Shown: in pieces, positions 44,013 through 52,374 of the stretch
Layout: each line of letters opens with the position of its first letter
Numbering within the stretch: the first letter of the stretch is position 1
Assembly: GCA_937927685.1 (NCBI GenBank)
Contig: CALBSC010000072.1
Location: forward strand, 31,922 to 95,921
Length of the DNA stretch: 64,000 nt
Direction of reading: 5' to 3'
Origin: an uncultured Burkholderiales bacterium
Lineage (GTDB): Bacteria > Pseudomonadota > Gammaproteobacteria > Burkholderiales > Burkholderiaceae_C
Notes under the pieces: generated by a model
Database searches by the model: none
Told to the model about the DNA's origin: nothing
The model's input: the letters and a program-made list of their open reading frames with translations, nothing else
Position numbers and translations under genes: made by a program

Positions 44013-45203
44013 TCAGTAACGGCGCGACGTCAGGAATATCGCGACCCGCATGAGCGAATAAGCGCTCCAGTCGAGCCAGCGCTGGTACCAGGCACGGCGC
44101 TGGTAATCGCCCGCATCCACCACCCGCCCGCCTTTTTCCATGGCCTGCAACAGAGCCTGACGCAGGTCATTCGCCACCGCGGGGGCCTGGGCAACGATAT
44201 TGGCCTCGCGCGCCAGCAGCAGGCTCAAGGGGTCCAGGTTGGACGATCCCACGGTCATCCAGCGCGAGTCGATGACCGCCACCTTGGCGTGCAGGTAGCT
44301 CGGCGTGTACTCCAGGATTTCCACCCCCGCACCCAGCAACTGTCCGTAGACCTGGTGGGCAGCGCGGTACGGCACCAGATACTCGTAATGACCTTGCAGC
44401 AACAGACGGACTTTGACCCCGCGCTGCGCCGCCCGCACCAGGGCACGACGCAGTTTGCCGCCGGGCAAAAAAAACGCATTGGCGATCAAAATCTCCTGCC
44501 TGGCACGACCAATCGCTTGCAAATAGCTTTTCTGGATGCTGCGCCGGTGCCGCAGGTTGTCTCGCAGCACCAGACGGTAGCGCCCCCGGGTGTCAGGCAG
44601 CGGGGCCGTTTCGGGCTCCCTGAGCGTCTCCAGCGCTTCGCCCACCTGGGTACGCCGCAACTGCTGCGACAGTTGCATGCGCCACCACAACTGGGCCATG
44701 GTGTCGTGGATGGCCTGGACGAGTGGACCGTGCACCTGCACCGAAAAATCCAGGCGAGGATGCTCGATGCGCCGGCGCTGATGCGGGTCATAGTGGTCGT
44801 CCAGCAGGTTGACGCCACCGCAAAACGCCACGATCCGGTCCACCGCGCACAGTTTGCGATGCAGCCGTCGCCAACGGGTGGGAAACCACAGACCCAGGGC
44901 GCCGATGGGGTCGTAAATGCGCCACGCCACGCCCGCCTCGGTCCAGCGTTGCGCCCAGGGTTTGGGCACCTGGGGGGTGCCGGCTCCGTCCATCACCACC
45001 CGCACCTGCACGCCACGCCTGGCGGCCGCCTCCAGCGCCTCGGCCACCGTCAGGCTGTCACCGTGGAAATCAAAGATGTAGGTTTCAAACAGGATTTCCT
45101 CGCGCGCTTGCGCCATGGCCGCGACCAGCGCGGGAAACAACTCGCGGCTGCCTTGCAGCAACTTGAGGCCGTGGTCAGCGCGGGGTGAAGCAGCGACGTT
45201 CAT
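44013..45203 (-). CDS. clsB: Cardiolipin synthase B (phospholipase D family)
   Basis: Phospholipase D superfamily enzyme of 396 residues condensing phosphatidylglycerol into cardiolipin at the inner membrane. Two HxK motifs are seen: LHRKLCAVD near residue 115 and YLHAKVAVIDSRWMTVGSSN near 305. It lacks the N-terminal membrane helices of ClsA. ATG 45203 overlaps the EEP gene stop by four bases; the reading to 45221 only adds six residues. Confidence 0.93.
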   Translation of the reverse strand: MNVAASPRADHGLKLLQGSRELFPALVAAMAQAREEILFETYIFDFHGDSLTVAEALEAAARRGVQVRVVMDGAGTPQVPKPWAQRWTEAGVAWRIYDPIGALGLWFPTRWRRLHRKLCAVDRIVAFCGGVNLLDDHYDPHQRRRIEHPRLDFSVQVHGPLVQAIHDTMAQLWWRMQLSQQLRRTQVGEALETLREPETAPLPDTRGRYRLVLRDNLRHRRSIQKSYLQAIGRARQEILIANAFFLPGGKLRRALVRAAQRGVKVRLLLQGHYEYLVPYRAAHQVYGQLLGAGVEILEYTPSYLHAKVAVIDSRWMTVGSSNLDPLSLLLAREANIVAQAPAVANDLRQALLQAMEKGGRVVDAGDYQRRAWYQRWLDWSAYSLMRVAIFLTSRRY

Positions 45204-45943
45204 GGCTGGGTCAGCGGCCAATGGAAATCGGTAATCAGGGGCAGGTGGTCCGAAAAGCGACTCCAGGCCGGGCCATGCGGCGCAAAGCTGTGGGCCGGTT
45301 CCAGACCGCGGGCGTAGATGTAGTCCAGTTGCACCAGCGGCAACCGGGAGGGAAAGGTGGGCACGGGCGGCGTGGCGCCCCGGTGCAATCCGGCCTGTCC
45401 CATGGCAGGCGCCAGCCCTGCGCCCCAGTCGTTGAAATCACCCGCCACCAGCAGCGGTCGCGACGTCGGCACTTCGCGGTGGATGAACCGCTTGAGTTGC
45501 TCGACCTGACGGCGACGGCTGCCAGCCAGCAGTCCCAGGTGCACCACGATGACATGCAGGGGTTGGTCCTGGCACATCACCTCCACGTGCAGCAAACCGC
45601 GCTGTTCGAGACGATGGTCAGAGACGTCCTCGTGCTGATGCGTGATGACGGGCCAGCGGGTCAGCAACGCGTTGCCATGCTCGCCGTGGCGGGTGAACGC
45701 GTTGGTGCGGTACACCGCGTGATAGCCGGCAGGGGCCAGGTACTCGGCCTGCGGCTCGACGGGCCAGCGTTCGAAGCGGTGGGCATGGCGTTGATGAAAG
45801 CGACGCACCTCCTGCAGGCACACGATGTCGGCGTCAAATTGCTCCACCGCCAGTCCCAGGTTGTGAATTTCCAGGCGCTGGGACGGTCCCACGCCCCGCA
45901 CCCCTTTGTGGATGTTGTAGGTGGCCACGCGCAGTCGATCCAT
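45200..45943 (-). CDS. Endonuclease/exonuclease/phosphatase family protein
   Basis: EEP-fold metal-dependent phosphoesterase of 247 residues, related to E. coli YbhP, which lies beside clsB (ybhO) in that genome. Core motifs are RVATYNIHKGV near residue 5, CLQEVRRF, VAGDFNDW and SDHLPL near the end. Substrate is unknown. ATG 45943 is chosen: the family begins three to five residues before this motif, and CACAAT stands six bases upstream. It overlaps clsB, so these form the ybhP-ybhO pair. Confidence 0.9.
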   Translation of the reverse strand: MDRLRVATYNIHKGVRGVGPSQRLEIHNLGLAVEQFDADIVCLQEVRRFHQRHAHRFERWPVEPQAEYLAPAGYHAVYRTNAFTRHGEHGNALLTRWPVITHQHEDVSDHRLEQRGLLHVEVMCQDQPLHVIVVHLGLLAGSRRRQVEQLKRFIHREVPTSRPLLVAGDFNDWGAGLAPAMGQAGLHRGATPPVPTFPSRLPLVQLDYIYARGLEPAHSFAPHGPAWSRFSDHLPLITDFHWPLTQP

Positions 45944-45949
45944 CGTTGG

Positions 45950-45955
45950 ATTGTG
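45950..45955 (-). promoter_or_regulatory. -10-like hexamer before the EEP gene
   Basis: CACAAT on the minus strand is six bases before ATG 45943 with no ribosome binding site between, the same geometry as several other genes here. Confidence 0.3.
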
Positions 45956-46039
45956 CGCCATCGATCGATAGTGCGAGGTGCGCCAGCGCAAAGTCCAGTC
46001 GCCTGACAAGGCAGGCAGAACCCCTTTGCAGCCGCCCTG

Positions 46040-46531
46040 TCAGCGCCGGGGTGCGCCCGGGTCCCAGCGGGGCAACCACAGGATCGCCTCCGCATTGGAC
46101 GGCGAAAACACCGTGTCGGCCGCCTCGCGCCAGGGCAACCACTGGTACTCGGTGTGCTCGGCGGGGTTGAGTTGCACCGGTTGCACCGTGGGCACACGCA
46201 AGCCAAACACCCGCTCGGTGTTGCGCGTCACCCCCGGCGGGTAGCGGTGCAGGAAGCGGGGGTAGATGTCGTATTCGTTTTCCAGTCCCCAGTCCACCAA
46301 CGCATGCCCGCGCTTGCGGCAGTCGAGTCCGGTTTCCTCGGCCACCTCGCGGCAGGCCGTGTCCTCCCAGGCTTCGTCTGGAAAATCCTTGCTGCCGGTC
46401 ACCGATTGCCAGGTGCCCACGTCCACCCGACGGATCAACAGCACCTCCAGGGCAGCCGTGTGGATCACCACCAGCACCGAGCGTGGGATTTTGTAGGGGC
46501 GCGCGGGCGCAGTCGGGGAGGAGGCATGCAT
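46040..46531 (-). CDS. nudB: Dihydroneopterin triphosphate diphosphatase NudB
   Basis: Nudix enzyme removing pyrophosphate from dihydroneopterin triphosphate, the step after FolE. The 163-residue protein has SVTGSKDFPDEAWEDTACRE and VAEETGLD as the Nudix box, with one extra residue before the first Glu, and the NudB-specific HRYPPGVTRNTE. Two starts are possible, ATG 46531 and GTG 46564; neither has a good ribosome binding site. It precedes the EEP-clsB pair. Confidence 0.92.
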   Translation of the reverse strand: MHASSPTAPARPYKIPRSVLVVIHTAALEVLLIRRVDVGTWQSVTGSKDFPDEAWEDTACREVAEETGLDCRKRGHALVDWGLENEYDIYPRFLHRYPPGVTRNTERVFGLRVPTVQPVQLNPAEHTEYQWLPWREAADTVFSPSNAEAILWLPRWDPGAPRR

Positions 46532-46580
46532 GGGGAGAACTCGTCGGGGGAAGTCTTGGGACACAACCAGGCGGGTATCA

Positions 46581-46629
46581 GAATGAAAAGGGCTGAGTGG
46601 AAAGGATTGAACGAAAAGGACTGGGTGGG
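46581..46629. repeat. Imperfect 21-bp direct repeat, 28-base period
   Basis: Copies at 46581-46601 and 46609-46629 agree at 17 of 21 bases and all four differences are transitions. Both are purine-rich on the plus strand. They lie between the divergent nudB and EamA genes. Confidence 0.65.
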
Positions 46630-46778
46630 GGCGCCGAATGGGAGCACTGTGTGGGGCTGGACCGCAGCGCAGGCCTGAAGCTTACACACTGTGAGCGCGC
46701 CCTGCCCGCCCGGCTGCAGCAGGAAGCCTCGCCGGAACAGGCACATCCCCGCGCCCTGGCTGCCACCCGCGTGACCCA

Positions 46779-46793
46779 TGTTGCAATGCAACA
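46779..46793. promoter_or_regulatory. Dyad-symmetric candidate operator upstream of EamA gene
   Basis: TGTTGC and GCAACA are separated by AAT, a 15-base dyad 28 bases before the EamA ATG and just upstream of its -10-like hexamer, where a repressor or activator would sit. The binding protein is unknown. Confidence 0.4.
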
Positions 46794-46807
46794 CCCGATG
46801 GCCGCCC

Positions 46808-46813
46808 TATGAT
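46808..46813 (+). promoter_or_regulatory. -10-like hexamer before EamA gene
   Basis: TATGAT, five of six matching consensus, eight bases before ATG 46822. A CAGGG between them is too close to act as a normal ribosome binding site. Confidence 0.4.
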
Positions 46814-46821
46814 GCCAGGGC

Positions 46822-47757
46822 ATGTCCTCATCCGACGCCCACCAACAGCTGCATCTTGTGTCGGTCAACCGGCGCGGCATCCTGGCCATGAGCCTGTCCA
46901 TGGCCTGCTTCGTCGCCAATGACGCCCTGGTCAAGCACGTCAGCGCGACTTTGTCGTCGGGTCAACTCATCTGTGTCCGCGGCCTCATGGCCACCGCACT
47001 CATGCTGGCCGTCGCCCAGGGCATGGGGTTGCTGAAGCAACTTCCCCTGATGGCCAACCGCTGGCTGTGGTTGCGGGCCGCCCTGGATGGCATGGCCTCG
47101 CTGGTTTACCTGACCGCGGTGTTTCACCTGCCGCTGGGTCAGGCCACCGCCATCAACCTGGCTTCGCCGCTGTTTGCCATCCTGATCGCCATGTGGTGGT
47201 TCCGCGAACACGTCACCCTGTTGCGCTGGCTGGCCGTGATCACCGGCTTCATGGGTGTCCTGCTGGTGGTGCAACCCGCAGCCGACGCCTTCAACATGTA
47301 CTCGCTGCTGGCGGTGTTGGGCACCCTGCTGCACGCCACCCGCGACATGCTCACCCGGCGCATTCCGGCCCACGTGCCCGCCGTGCTGATTTCGCTCTCC
47401 AGCGCCCTGTCCGTGGCCGTGCTGGCCGGGGCGCTGTCCCAGTTCCAGGTCTGGCAACCCATGCCCATGGCCAGCTTGCTGCAACTGGCGCTGGCGGCCG
47501 TGTTTCTGTGTTCGGGCTACTACACCCTGATTTTGGCCATGCGCAGCGGGGACGTGAGCGTGATCGCGCCGTTCCGCTACAGCGGTCTGCTGTTCGCCCT
47601 GGTGCTGGGCCATCTGCTGTGGGACGAAATGCCCAACGGGCTGGCCTGGTTCGGCATTGCCTTGCTGGTGGGCAGCGGTCTGACCATTTTGCAGACCGAA
47701 CGGCGGCGTCAGCAGGCCGCCGAGCGGCACATGGAGGGGCTGCCCCCCAAGCCCTGA
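46822..47757 (+). CDS. EamA/DMT family transporter
   Basis: Drug/metabolite exporter of 311 residues with two EamA repeats and about ten helices. The pattern MSLSMACFVANDALVKHV at the first helix is that of the RhaT/EamA-type carriers near S-adenosylmethionine uptake proteins. A charged tail (TERRRQQAAERHMEG) is cytoplasmic. The gene stands at the head of a plus-strand trio inserted between minus-strand housekeeping genes. Substrate unknown. Confidence 0.88.
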   Translation: MSSSDAHQQLHLVSVNRRGILAMSLSMACFVANDALVKHVSATLSSGQLICVRGLMATALMLAVAQGMGLLKQLPLMANRWLWLRAALDGMASLVYLTAVFHLPLGQATAINLASPLFAILIAMWWFREHVTLLRWLAVITGFMGVLLVVQPAADAFNMYSLLAVLGTLLHATRDMLTRRIPAHVPAVLISLSSALSVAVLAGALSQFQVWQPMPMASLLQLALAAVFLCSGYYTLILAMRSGDVSVIAPFRYSGLLFALVLGHLLWDEMPNGLAWFGIALLVGSGLTILQTERRRQQAAERHMEGLPPKP

Positions 47758-47876
47758 AGCCTTGGGTATCCCCCACTGGTCAAGGGCCTCACCAGGCTTG
47801 AAACTGTCGGCCAGGTTCACGTTCCAACCCCTTTTCACTTCGCTTTCCACCATCCAACACTTCAACAGGAGAAGAC

Positions 47877-48332
47877 ATGATCCAGACCCGTCACGTTTTT
47901 CAGATCGTCCTGACCGTGCCCAGCATCGTCGATGTCGGCCAGACGCCCCAAGGCGGCCGCAAGATCGCGCAGGTGAGCGGCGGCACCTTCCAGGGGGATC
48001 GCCTGCGCGGCACCGTGCAAGCCGCTCCGGGCGGCGACTGGCTGTTGCTGCGCCACGATGGCGTGCTGATGCTCGATGTGCGCCTGACGTTGGAGACCGA
48101 TGACAAACACCTGATCTACATGTCGTACCGTGGCATGCGTCACGGCCCGCAGGACGTCATGGAACGCCTGGGTCGCGGCGAGGCTGTCGATCCGGCCAGC
48201 TACTACTTCCGCGCCCTGCCGAGTTTTGAAACGGCCTCGGACAAATACGGCTGGCTCAACCGCGCCATGTTCGTGAGCACCGGATTCCGTCAAGCCAGCG
48301 GCCCCACCTACGATGTGTACGAGGTACTCTGA
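47877..48332 (+). CDS. DUF3237 family protein
   Basis: A 151-residue soluble protein matching DUF3237, a small beta-barrel family of unknown function. Landmarks are the opening HVFQIVLTV, GTVQAAPGGDWLLLRHDGVL, LIYMSYRGMRHG and the C-terminal YYFRALPSFETASDKYGWLN. AGGAGA lies six bases before ATG 47877. It sits between an EamA gene and a TRAP binding-protein gene, suggesting a link to uptake or degradation of an aromatic or organic acid, which is inference only. Confidence 0.85.
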   Translation: MIQTRHVFQIVLTVPSIVDVGQTPQGGRKIAQVSGGTFQGDRLRGTVQAAPGGDWLLLRHDGVLMLDVRLTLETDDKHLIYMSYRGMRHGPQDVMERLGRGEAVDPASYYFRALPSFETASDKYGWLNRAMFVSTGFRQASGPTYDVYEVL

Positions 48333-48475
48333 GCCCTCACCTCACGACAGACACGCTGTCCGGGTGGTGCACAATGTCCCGTTGTGTGCCGCCTGACACG
48401 GTGGCCAGAACCTGATAACACCGGGGTGCAAACACGACGCCCCTCCCCCTCGAACTTTCATTCCAAGGAGACTCC

Positions 48476-49537
48476 ATGAAACTGTTCAACACCTCGCTGA
48501 CCCGTCGTCTGGTGGGCGCACTGGCCCTCGGTCTGGGCATGGGCTGGCATGTGGCCCAAGCGCAGCAAGCGCCTCAACTGCCCCCAGGTTACAAGGCCGA
48601 ATACAAGATGTCCCTCGTGGTGGGCACCGCCTTCCCCTGGGGCAAGGGCGGCGAGATCTGGTCCAACCTGGTGAAGGAACGCACCAACGGCCGCATCAAC
48701 ATCAAGCTCTACCCCGGCGTGTCGCTGGTGGGGGGCGATCAGACGCGTGAGTTCAGCGCCATCCGCCAGGGCGTGATCGACATGGCCATTGGGTCGTCCA
48801 TCAACTGGTCCCCGCAGGTCAAGGAACTCAACCTGTTCTCGTTGCCCTTCCTGATCAAGGACTACGCCTCGCTCGATGCGATCACCGGCGGTGACGTGGG
48901 CAAGGACGTCTTCGCCATTCTGGACAAGGCCGGTGTGATGCCGCTGGCCTGGGGTGAGAACGGTTTCCGCGAGCTGACCAACTCCAAGCGGGACATCGCC
49001 TCGCCCGCCGACCTCAAGGGTCTGAAGATCCGCGTGGTGGGCTCGCCGCTGTTCCTCGACATGTTCACCGCCCTGGGCGCCAACCCGGTGCAGATGAGCT
49101 GGGCGGATGCGCAGCCCGCGCTGTCCTCGGGCGCCATCGACGGCCAGGAAAACCCGGTCTCCATCTTCACGGCAGCCAAGCTGCACACGGTGGGCCAGAA
49201 GCACGTCACCATGTGGGGTTACATGATCGACCCGCTGGTGTTCGTGGTGAACAAGGAGATCTGGAACAGCTGGACCCCGGAAGACCGCGAGATTGTTCGC
49301 AAGGCCGCGGTGGATGCGGGCAAGCAGGAAATCGCGCTGGCCCGTGCCGGTCTGGTGGAAGCCGGTCGTCCCCTGCTCAAGGACATCGAAGGCCTGGGTG
49401 TGAAGGTCACCCTGCTGAACGCCGCCCAGCGCGAGCAGTTCGTGGCGGCCACCCGCTCGGTCTACACCAAGTGGAAGCCGCAAGTGGGCGCACCGCTGGT
49501 GGACAAGGCTGAAAAAGCCCTGGCTGCCGTCAAGTGA
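48476..49537 (+). CDS. TRAP transporter solute-binding protein (DctP family)
   Basis: Periplasmic binding protein of 353 residues for a tripartite ATP-independent transporter. The signal peptide covers about residues 1-29 and ends at AQAQQ. FSAIRQGVIDMAIGSSINWS and LKGLKIRVVGSPLFLDMFTALGA contain the ligand-binding arginine typical of DctP. No DctQ or DctM membrane subunit is near, so the partner is elsewhere. CAAGGAG lies six bases before ATG 48476. The ligand is probably an organic acid. Confidence 0.93.
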   Translation: MKLFNTSLTRRLVGALALGLGMGWHVAQAQQAPQLPPGYKAEYKMSLVVGTAFPWGKGGEIWSNLVKERTNGRINIKLYPGVSLVGGDQTREFSAIRQGVIDMAIGSSINWSPQVKELNLFSLPFLIKDYASLDAITGGDVGKDVFAILDKAGVMPLAWGENGFRELTNSKRDIASPADLKGLKIRVVGSPLFLDMFTALGANPVQMSWADAQPALSSGAIDGQENPVSIFTAAKLHTVGQKHVTMWGYMIDPLVFVVNKEIWNSWTPEDREIVRKAAVDAGKQEIALARAGLVEAGRPLLKDIEGLGVKVTLLNAAQREQFVAATRSVYTKWKPQVGAPLVDKAEKALAAVK

Positions 49538-49568
49538 TGGGGGGCGGCGAGACCGCATCGGGTGTGAA

Positions 49569-49586
49569 CTGATCCTGCGGGATCAG
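49569..49586 (+). terminator. Weak hairpin after the DctP gene
   Basis: CTGATCC pairs with GGATCAG around TGCG, 31 bases past the stop. No U-tract follows, so termination is uncertain. Confidence 0.35.
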
Positions 49587-49608
49587 GCAACACCCTGAGC
49601 GGTCATTC

Positions 49609-49652
49609 CGCCGGTTCTGCCTCACGCCGGTTCTGCATCGCGCCGGCTCCGT
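49609..49652. repeat. Three-unit 16-bp tandem repeat
   Basis: CGCCGGTTCTGC occurs at 49609 and 49625, and a diverged copy CGCCGGCTCCGT at 49641, all with a 16-base period. The array lies between the convergent DctP and aroE stop codons. Confidence 0.7.
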
Positions 49653-49678
49653 GGTGCGGGCACGATGAGGGCCGGTGC

Positions 49679-50530
49679 TCACAGGGTGGCGAGCATCGCC
49701 TGCTTCAGTTCGGGCGTGATGTCAGGCATCACGCCAAACCAGGCCTGGAAGGCCGGACGGGCCTGGTTCATCAGCATGCCCAGACCATTCACCGTCACAT
49801 GGCCGCGCTCCCGCGCCTGCTGCAGGAGCGGTGTTTCCAGCGGCACGTAAATCACGTCGCACACCAGCGCGGTGCGCGGCAAGGCGTCGAGTCGCAGCGC
49901 CAATGACGGCTGGTCCTGCATGCCCAGGCTGGTGGTGTTGACCAGCAGGGCGCAGCCCTCCAGCGCCGCTTCACGCTCAGCCCACGGCAACACATCGATC
50001 GCGCCGCTGGCACCGAGTCCGCCGAGTTCGTCCGCGAGTTGTTGGGCTTTGGCTGACGTGCGGTTGAGCAGTCGCACACGCGGGGCTCCGCGCTCGAGCA
50101 AACTCAGCACCACCGCCCGGGCCGCACCGCCAGCGCCGAGCACTGCCACCGGTCCGGCCTCGGCACGGAACTGCGGTTGGGCGTCGATCAGGCTTTGCCA
50201 AAACCCAAATCCGTCGGTATTGAAACCGGTCAAGCGACCGTCGGGGCCCACCACCACCAGATTCATGGCGCCCATGCGCCGCGCCAGGGGATCAACCTCG
50301 TCCATGTGCGCCATGGCCGCGACCTTGTGGGGAATGGTCAGGTTGCAACCGGCAAACCCCAGGGCGGGCAGACCGCGCAAGGCGTCAGCCAGCCGCTCGG
50401 GCTGCACAGGCAGCGGCACATACACACCGGCGATGCCGTGCTGCTTCAACCAGAGGTTGTGCATGAGCGGCGAGCGCGAGTGCGACACGGGCCAGCCCAT
50501 GACGCCCGCGAGTCCGAACGGCTGTGCCAT
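49679..50530 (-). CDS. aroE: Shikimate dehydrogenase (NADP+)
   Basis: Reduces 3-dehydroshikimate in chorismate synthesis, 283 residues. The substrate motif SHSRSP is near residues 16-21, the catalytic Lys in CNLTIPHK, and GFNTDG follows. The nucleotide loop is GAGGAARAV. The size is usual for AroE. It begins five bases after aspS and probably shares its mRNA. Confidence 0.95.
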   Translation of the reverse strand: MAQPFGLAGVMGWPVSHSRSPLMHNLWLKQHGIAGVYVPLPVQPERLADALRGLPALGFAGCNLTIPHKVAAMAHMDEVDPLARRMGAMNLVVVGPDGRLTGFNTDGFGFWQSLIDAQPQFRAEAGPVAVLGAGGAARAVVLSLLERGAPRVRLLNRTSAKAQQLADELGGLGASGAIDVLPWAEREAALEGCALLVNTTSLGMQDQPSLALRLDALPRTALVCDVIYVPLETPLLQQARERGHVTVNGLGMLMNQARPAFQAWFGVMPDITPELKQAMLATL

Positions 50531-50535
50531 GGGCG

Positions 50536-52335
50536 TCAGGCCGCTGCGCCTGCCGGGTTGCGCAGGCGAATGTGCAGTTCGCGCAGTTGCTTCTCATCGA
50601 CCAGCGACGGCGCCTGGGTGAGCAGACACTGGGCGCGCTGGGTCTTGGGAAAGGCAATCACGTCGCGGATGGAGTCGGCCTTGGTCATGAGCGTCACGAT
50701 GCGGTCGAGACCAAAGGCCAGACCCCCATGGGGCGGCGCACCATACTGCAGGGCGTCGAGCAGGAAGCCGAACTTGATCTGCGCTTCCTCCGGGGTGATC
50801 TTGAGGGCGTCAAACACCTTTTGCTGCACGTCGGCCCGGTGGATACGCACCGAGCCACCGCCGATTTCCCAGCCGTTGAGCACCATGTCGTAGCCCTTGG
50901 CAACGCACTTCTCGGGCGCGGTGACCATCCAGTCTTCGTGGCCGTCCTTGGGGGCGGTGAAGGGGTGGTGTACGGCGGTGTAACGCTGCGACTCCTCGTC
51001 AAACTCGAACATCGGGAAGTCGACCACCCACAACGGGGCCCAGCGGTCTTCAAAGAGACCGTTCTGGCGACCAAACTCGCTGTGACCGACCTTGATGCGC
51101 AGGGCACCGATGGAGTCGTTGACCACCTTGGCCTTGTCGGCGCCAAAGAAAATCAGGTCGCCATCTTGCGCGCCGGTGCGTTTCAGCACTTCGGCAATGG
51201 CCTCGTCGTGCAGGTTCTTGACGATGGGGGACTGCAAGCCGTCGCGGCCCTTGGCCACCTCGTTGACCTTGATCCAGGCCAGGCCCTTGGCGCCGTAGAT
51301 CTTGACGAACTCGGTGTAGCCGTCAATCTCGCCGCGCGACATCTTGCCGCCCTGGGGCACCCGCAGGGCCACCACACGGCCACCGGGGGTGGTGGCGGGA
51401 CCAGAGAACACCTTGAAGTCCACTGTCTTCATGGCATCGGTGAGTTCGGTGAACTCGAGCATGACGCGCAGGTCGGGCTTGTCCGAGCCGAAGCGGTGCA
51501 TGGCCTCGCTGTAGGGCATGGTGGGGAACTCGCCCAGGTCGATGCTCAGCACCTTCTGGAACACCTGCTTGATCATGCCCTGGAACATGGTGCGAATGTC
51601 CTCTTCCGTCAGGAACGAGGTTTCGATATCGATCTGGGTGAATTCGGGCTGGCGGTCGGCGCGCAGGTCTTCGTCGCGGAAGCACTTGGTGATCTGGTAG
51701 TAGCGGTCGTAGCCCGCCACCATCAAGAGCTGCTTGAACAGTTGCGGCGACTGCGGCAGTGCGAAGAACTGGCCGTCGTGCACACGGCTGGGTACCAGGT
51801 AGTCACGCGCACCTTCCGGCGTGCTCTTGGTGAGCATGGGCGTCTCGATGTCGATGAAACCGTTTTCGTCGAGGTACTTGCGCACTTCCATGGCCACCTT
51901 GTAACGCAGCATCAGGTTGTTCTGCATGTAGGGGCGACGCAGGTCAAGCACGCGGTGCGTGAGGCGGGTGGTCTCGGAGAGGTTCTCGTCGTCGAGCAGG
52001 AAGGGCGGCGTGACCGAGGGGTTCAGCACCTTCATCTCGTGGCACAGCACCTCGATTTTTCCGCTCTTGAGGTTGTCGTTGGTGGTGCCGGCGGGGCGCT
52101 CGCGCACCAGGCCCTTGATCTGCACGCAGAACTCGTTGCGCAGGTCTTCGGCAATCTTGAACATCTCGGGACGATCGGGGTCGCACACCACCTGCACATA
52201 GCCTTCACGGTCGCGCAGGTCGACGAAGATCACGCCGCCATGGTCCCGCCGGCGGTTGACCCAGCCACACAAGCTGACGGTCTGGCCAAGAAGGGCTTCG
52301 GTCACAAGACCGCAGTAATGGGAACGCATGGACAT
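50536..52335 (-). CDS. aspS: Aspartyl-tRNA synthetase
   Basis: Class IIb synthetase of 599 residues, the long bacterial type with a GAD insert. The N-terminal OB fold (VSLCGWVNRRRDHGGVIFVDLRDREG at 19-44) reads the anticodon. Motif 2 lies in CFRDEDLRADRQPEFTQID and motif 3 in GLAFGLDRI near the end. Whether it also charges tRNA-Asn cannot be told from this window. The start is ATG 52335 (MSMRSHYCG); a second ATG is two codons on. The U-tract of a terminator ends 12 bases before the start codon. Confidence 0.96.
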   Translation of the reverse strand: MSMRSHYCGLVTEALLGQTVSLCGWVNRRRDHGGVIFVDLRDREGYVQVVCDPDRPEMFKIAEDLRNEFCVQIKGLVRERPAGTTNDNLKSGKIEVLCHEMKVLNPSVTPPFLLDDENLSETTRLTHRVLDLRRPYMQNNLMLRYKVAMEVRKYLDENGFIDIETPMLTKSTPEGARDYLVPSRVHDGQFFALPQSPQLFKQLLMVAGYDRYYQITKCFRDEDLRADRQPEFTQIDIETSFLTEEDIRTMFQGMIKQVFQKVLSIDLGEFPTMPYSEAMHRFGSDKPDLRVMLEFTELTDAMKTVDFKVFSGPATTPGGRVVALRVPQGGKMSRGEIDGYTEFVKIYGAKGLAWIKVNEVAKGRDGLQSPIVKNLHDEAIAEVLKRTGAQDGDLIFFGADKAKVVNDSIGALRIKVGHSEFGRQNGLFEDRWAPLWVVDFPMFEFDEESQRYTAVHHPFTAPKDGHEDWMVTAPEKCVAKGYDMVLNGWEIGGGSVRIHRADVQQKVFDALKITPEEAQIKFGFLLDALQYGAPPHGGLAFGLDRIVTLMTKADSIRDVIAFPKTQRAQCLLTQAPSLVDEKQLRELHIRLRNPAGAAA

Positions 52336-52347
52336 GTCGGTTTCTCG

Positions 52348-52369
52348 AAAAAAAGCCCGGCGGGCGGGC
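52348..52369 (-). terminator. Intrinsic terminator or attenuator between DUF502 gene and aspS
   Basis: GCCCG pairs with CGGGC around a five-base loop on the minus strand, followed by seven U. It begins six bases after the DUF502 stop and its last U is 12 bases before the aspS ATG. Confidence 0.75.
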
Positions 52370-52374
52370 AGGGT

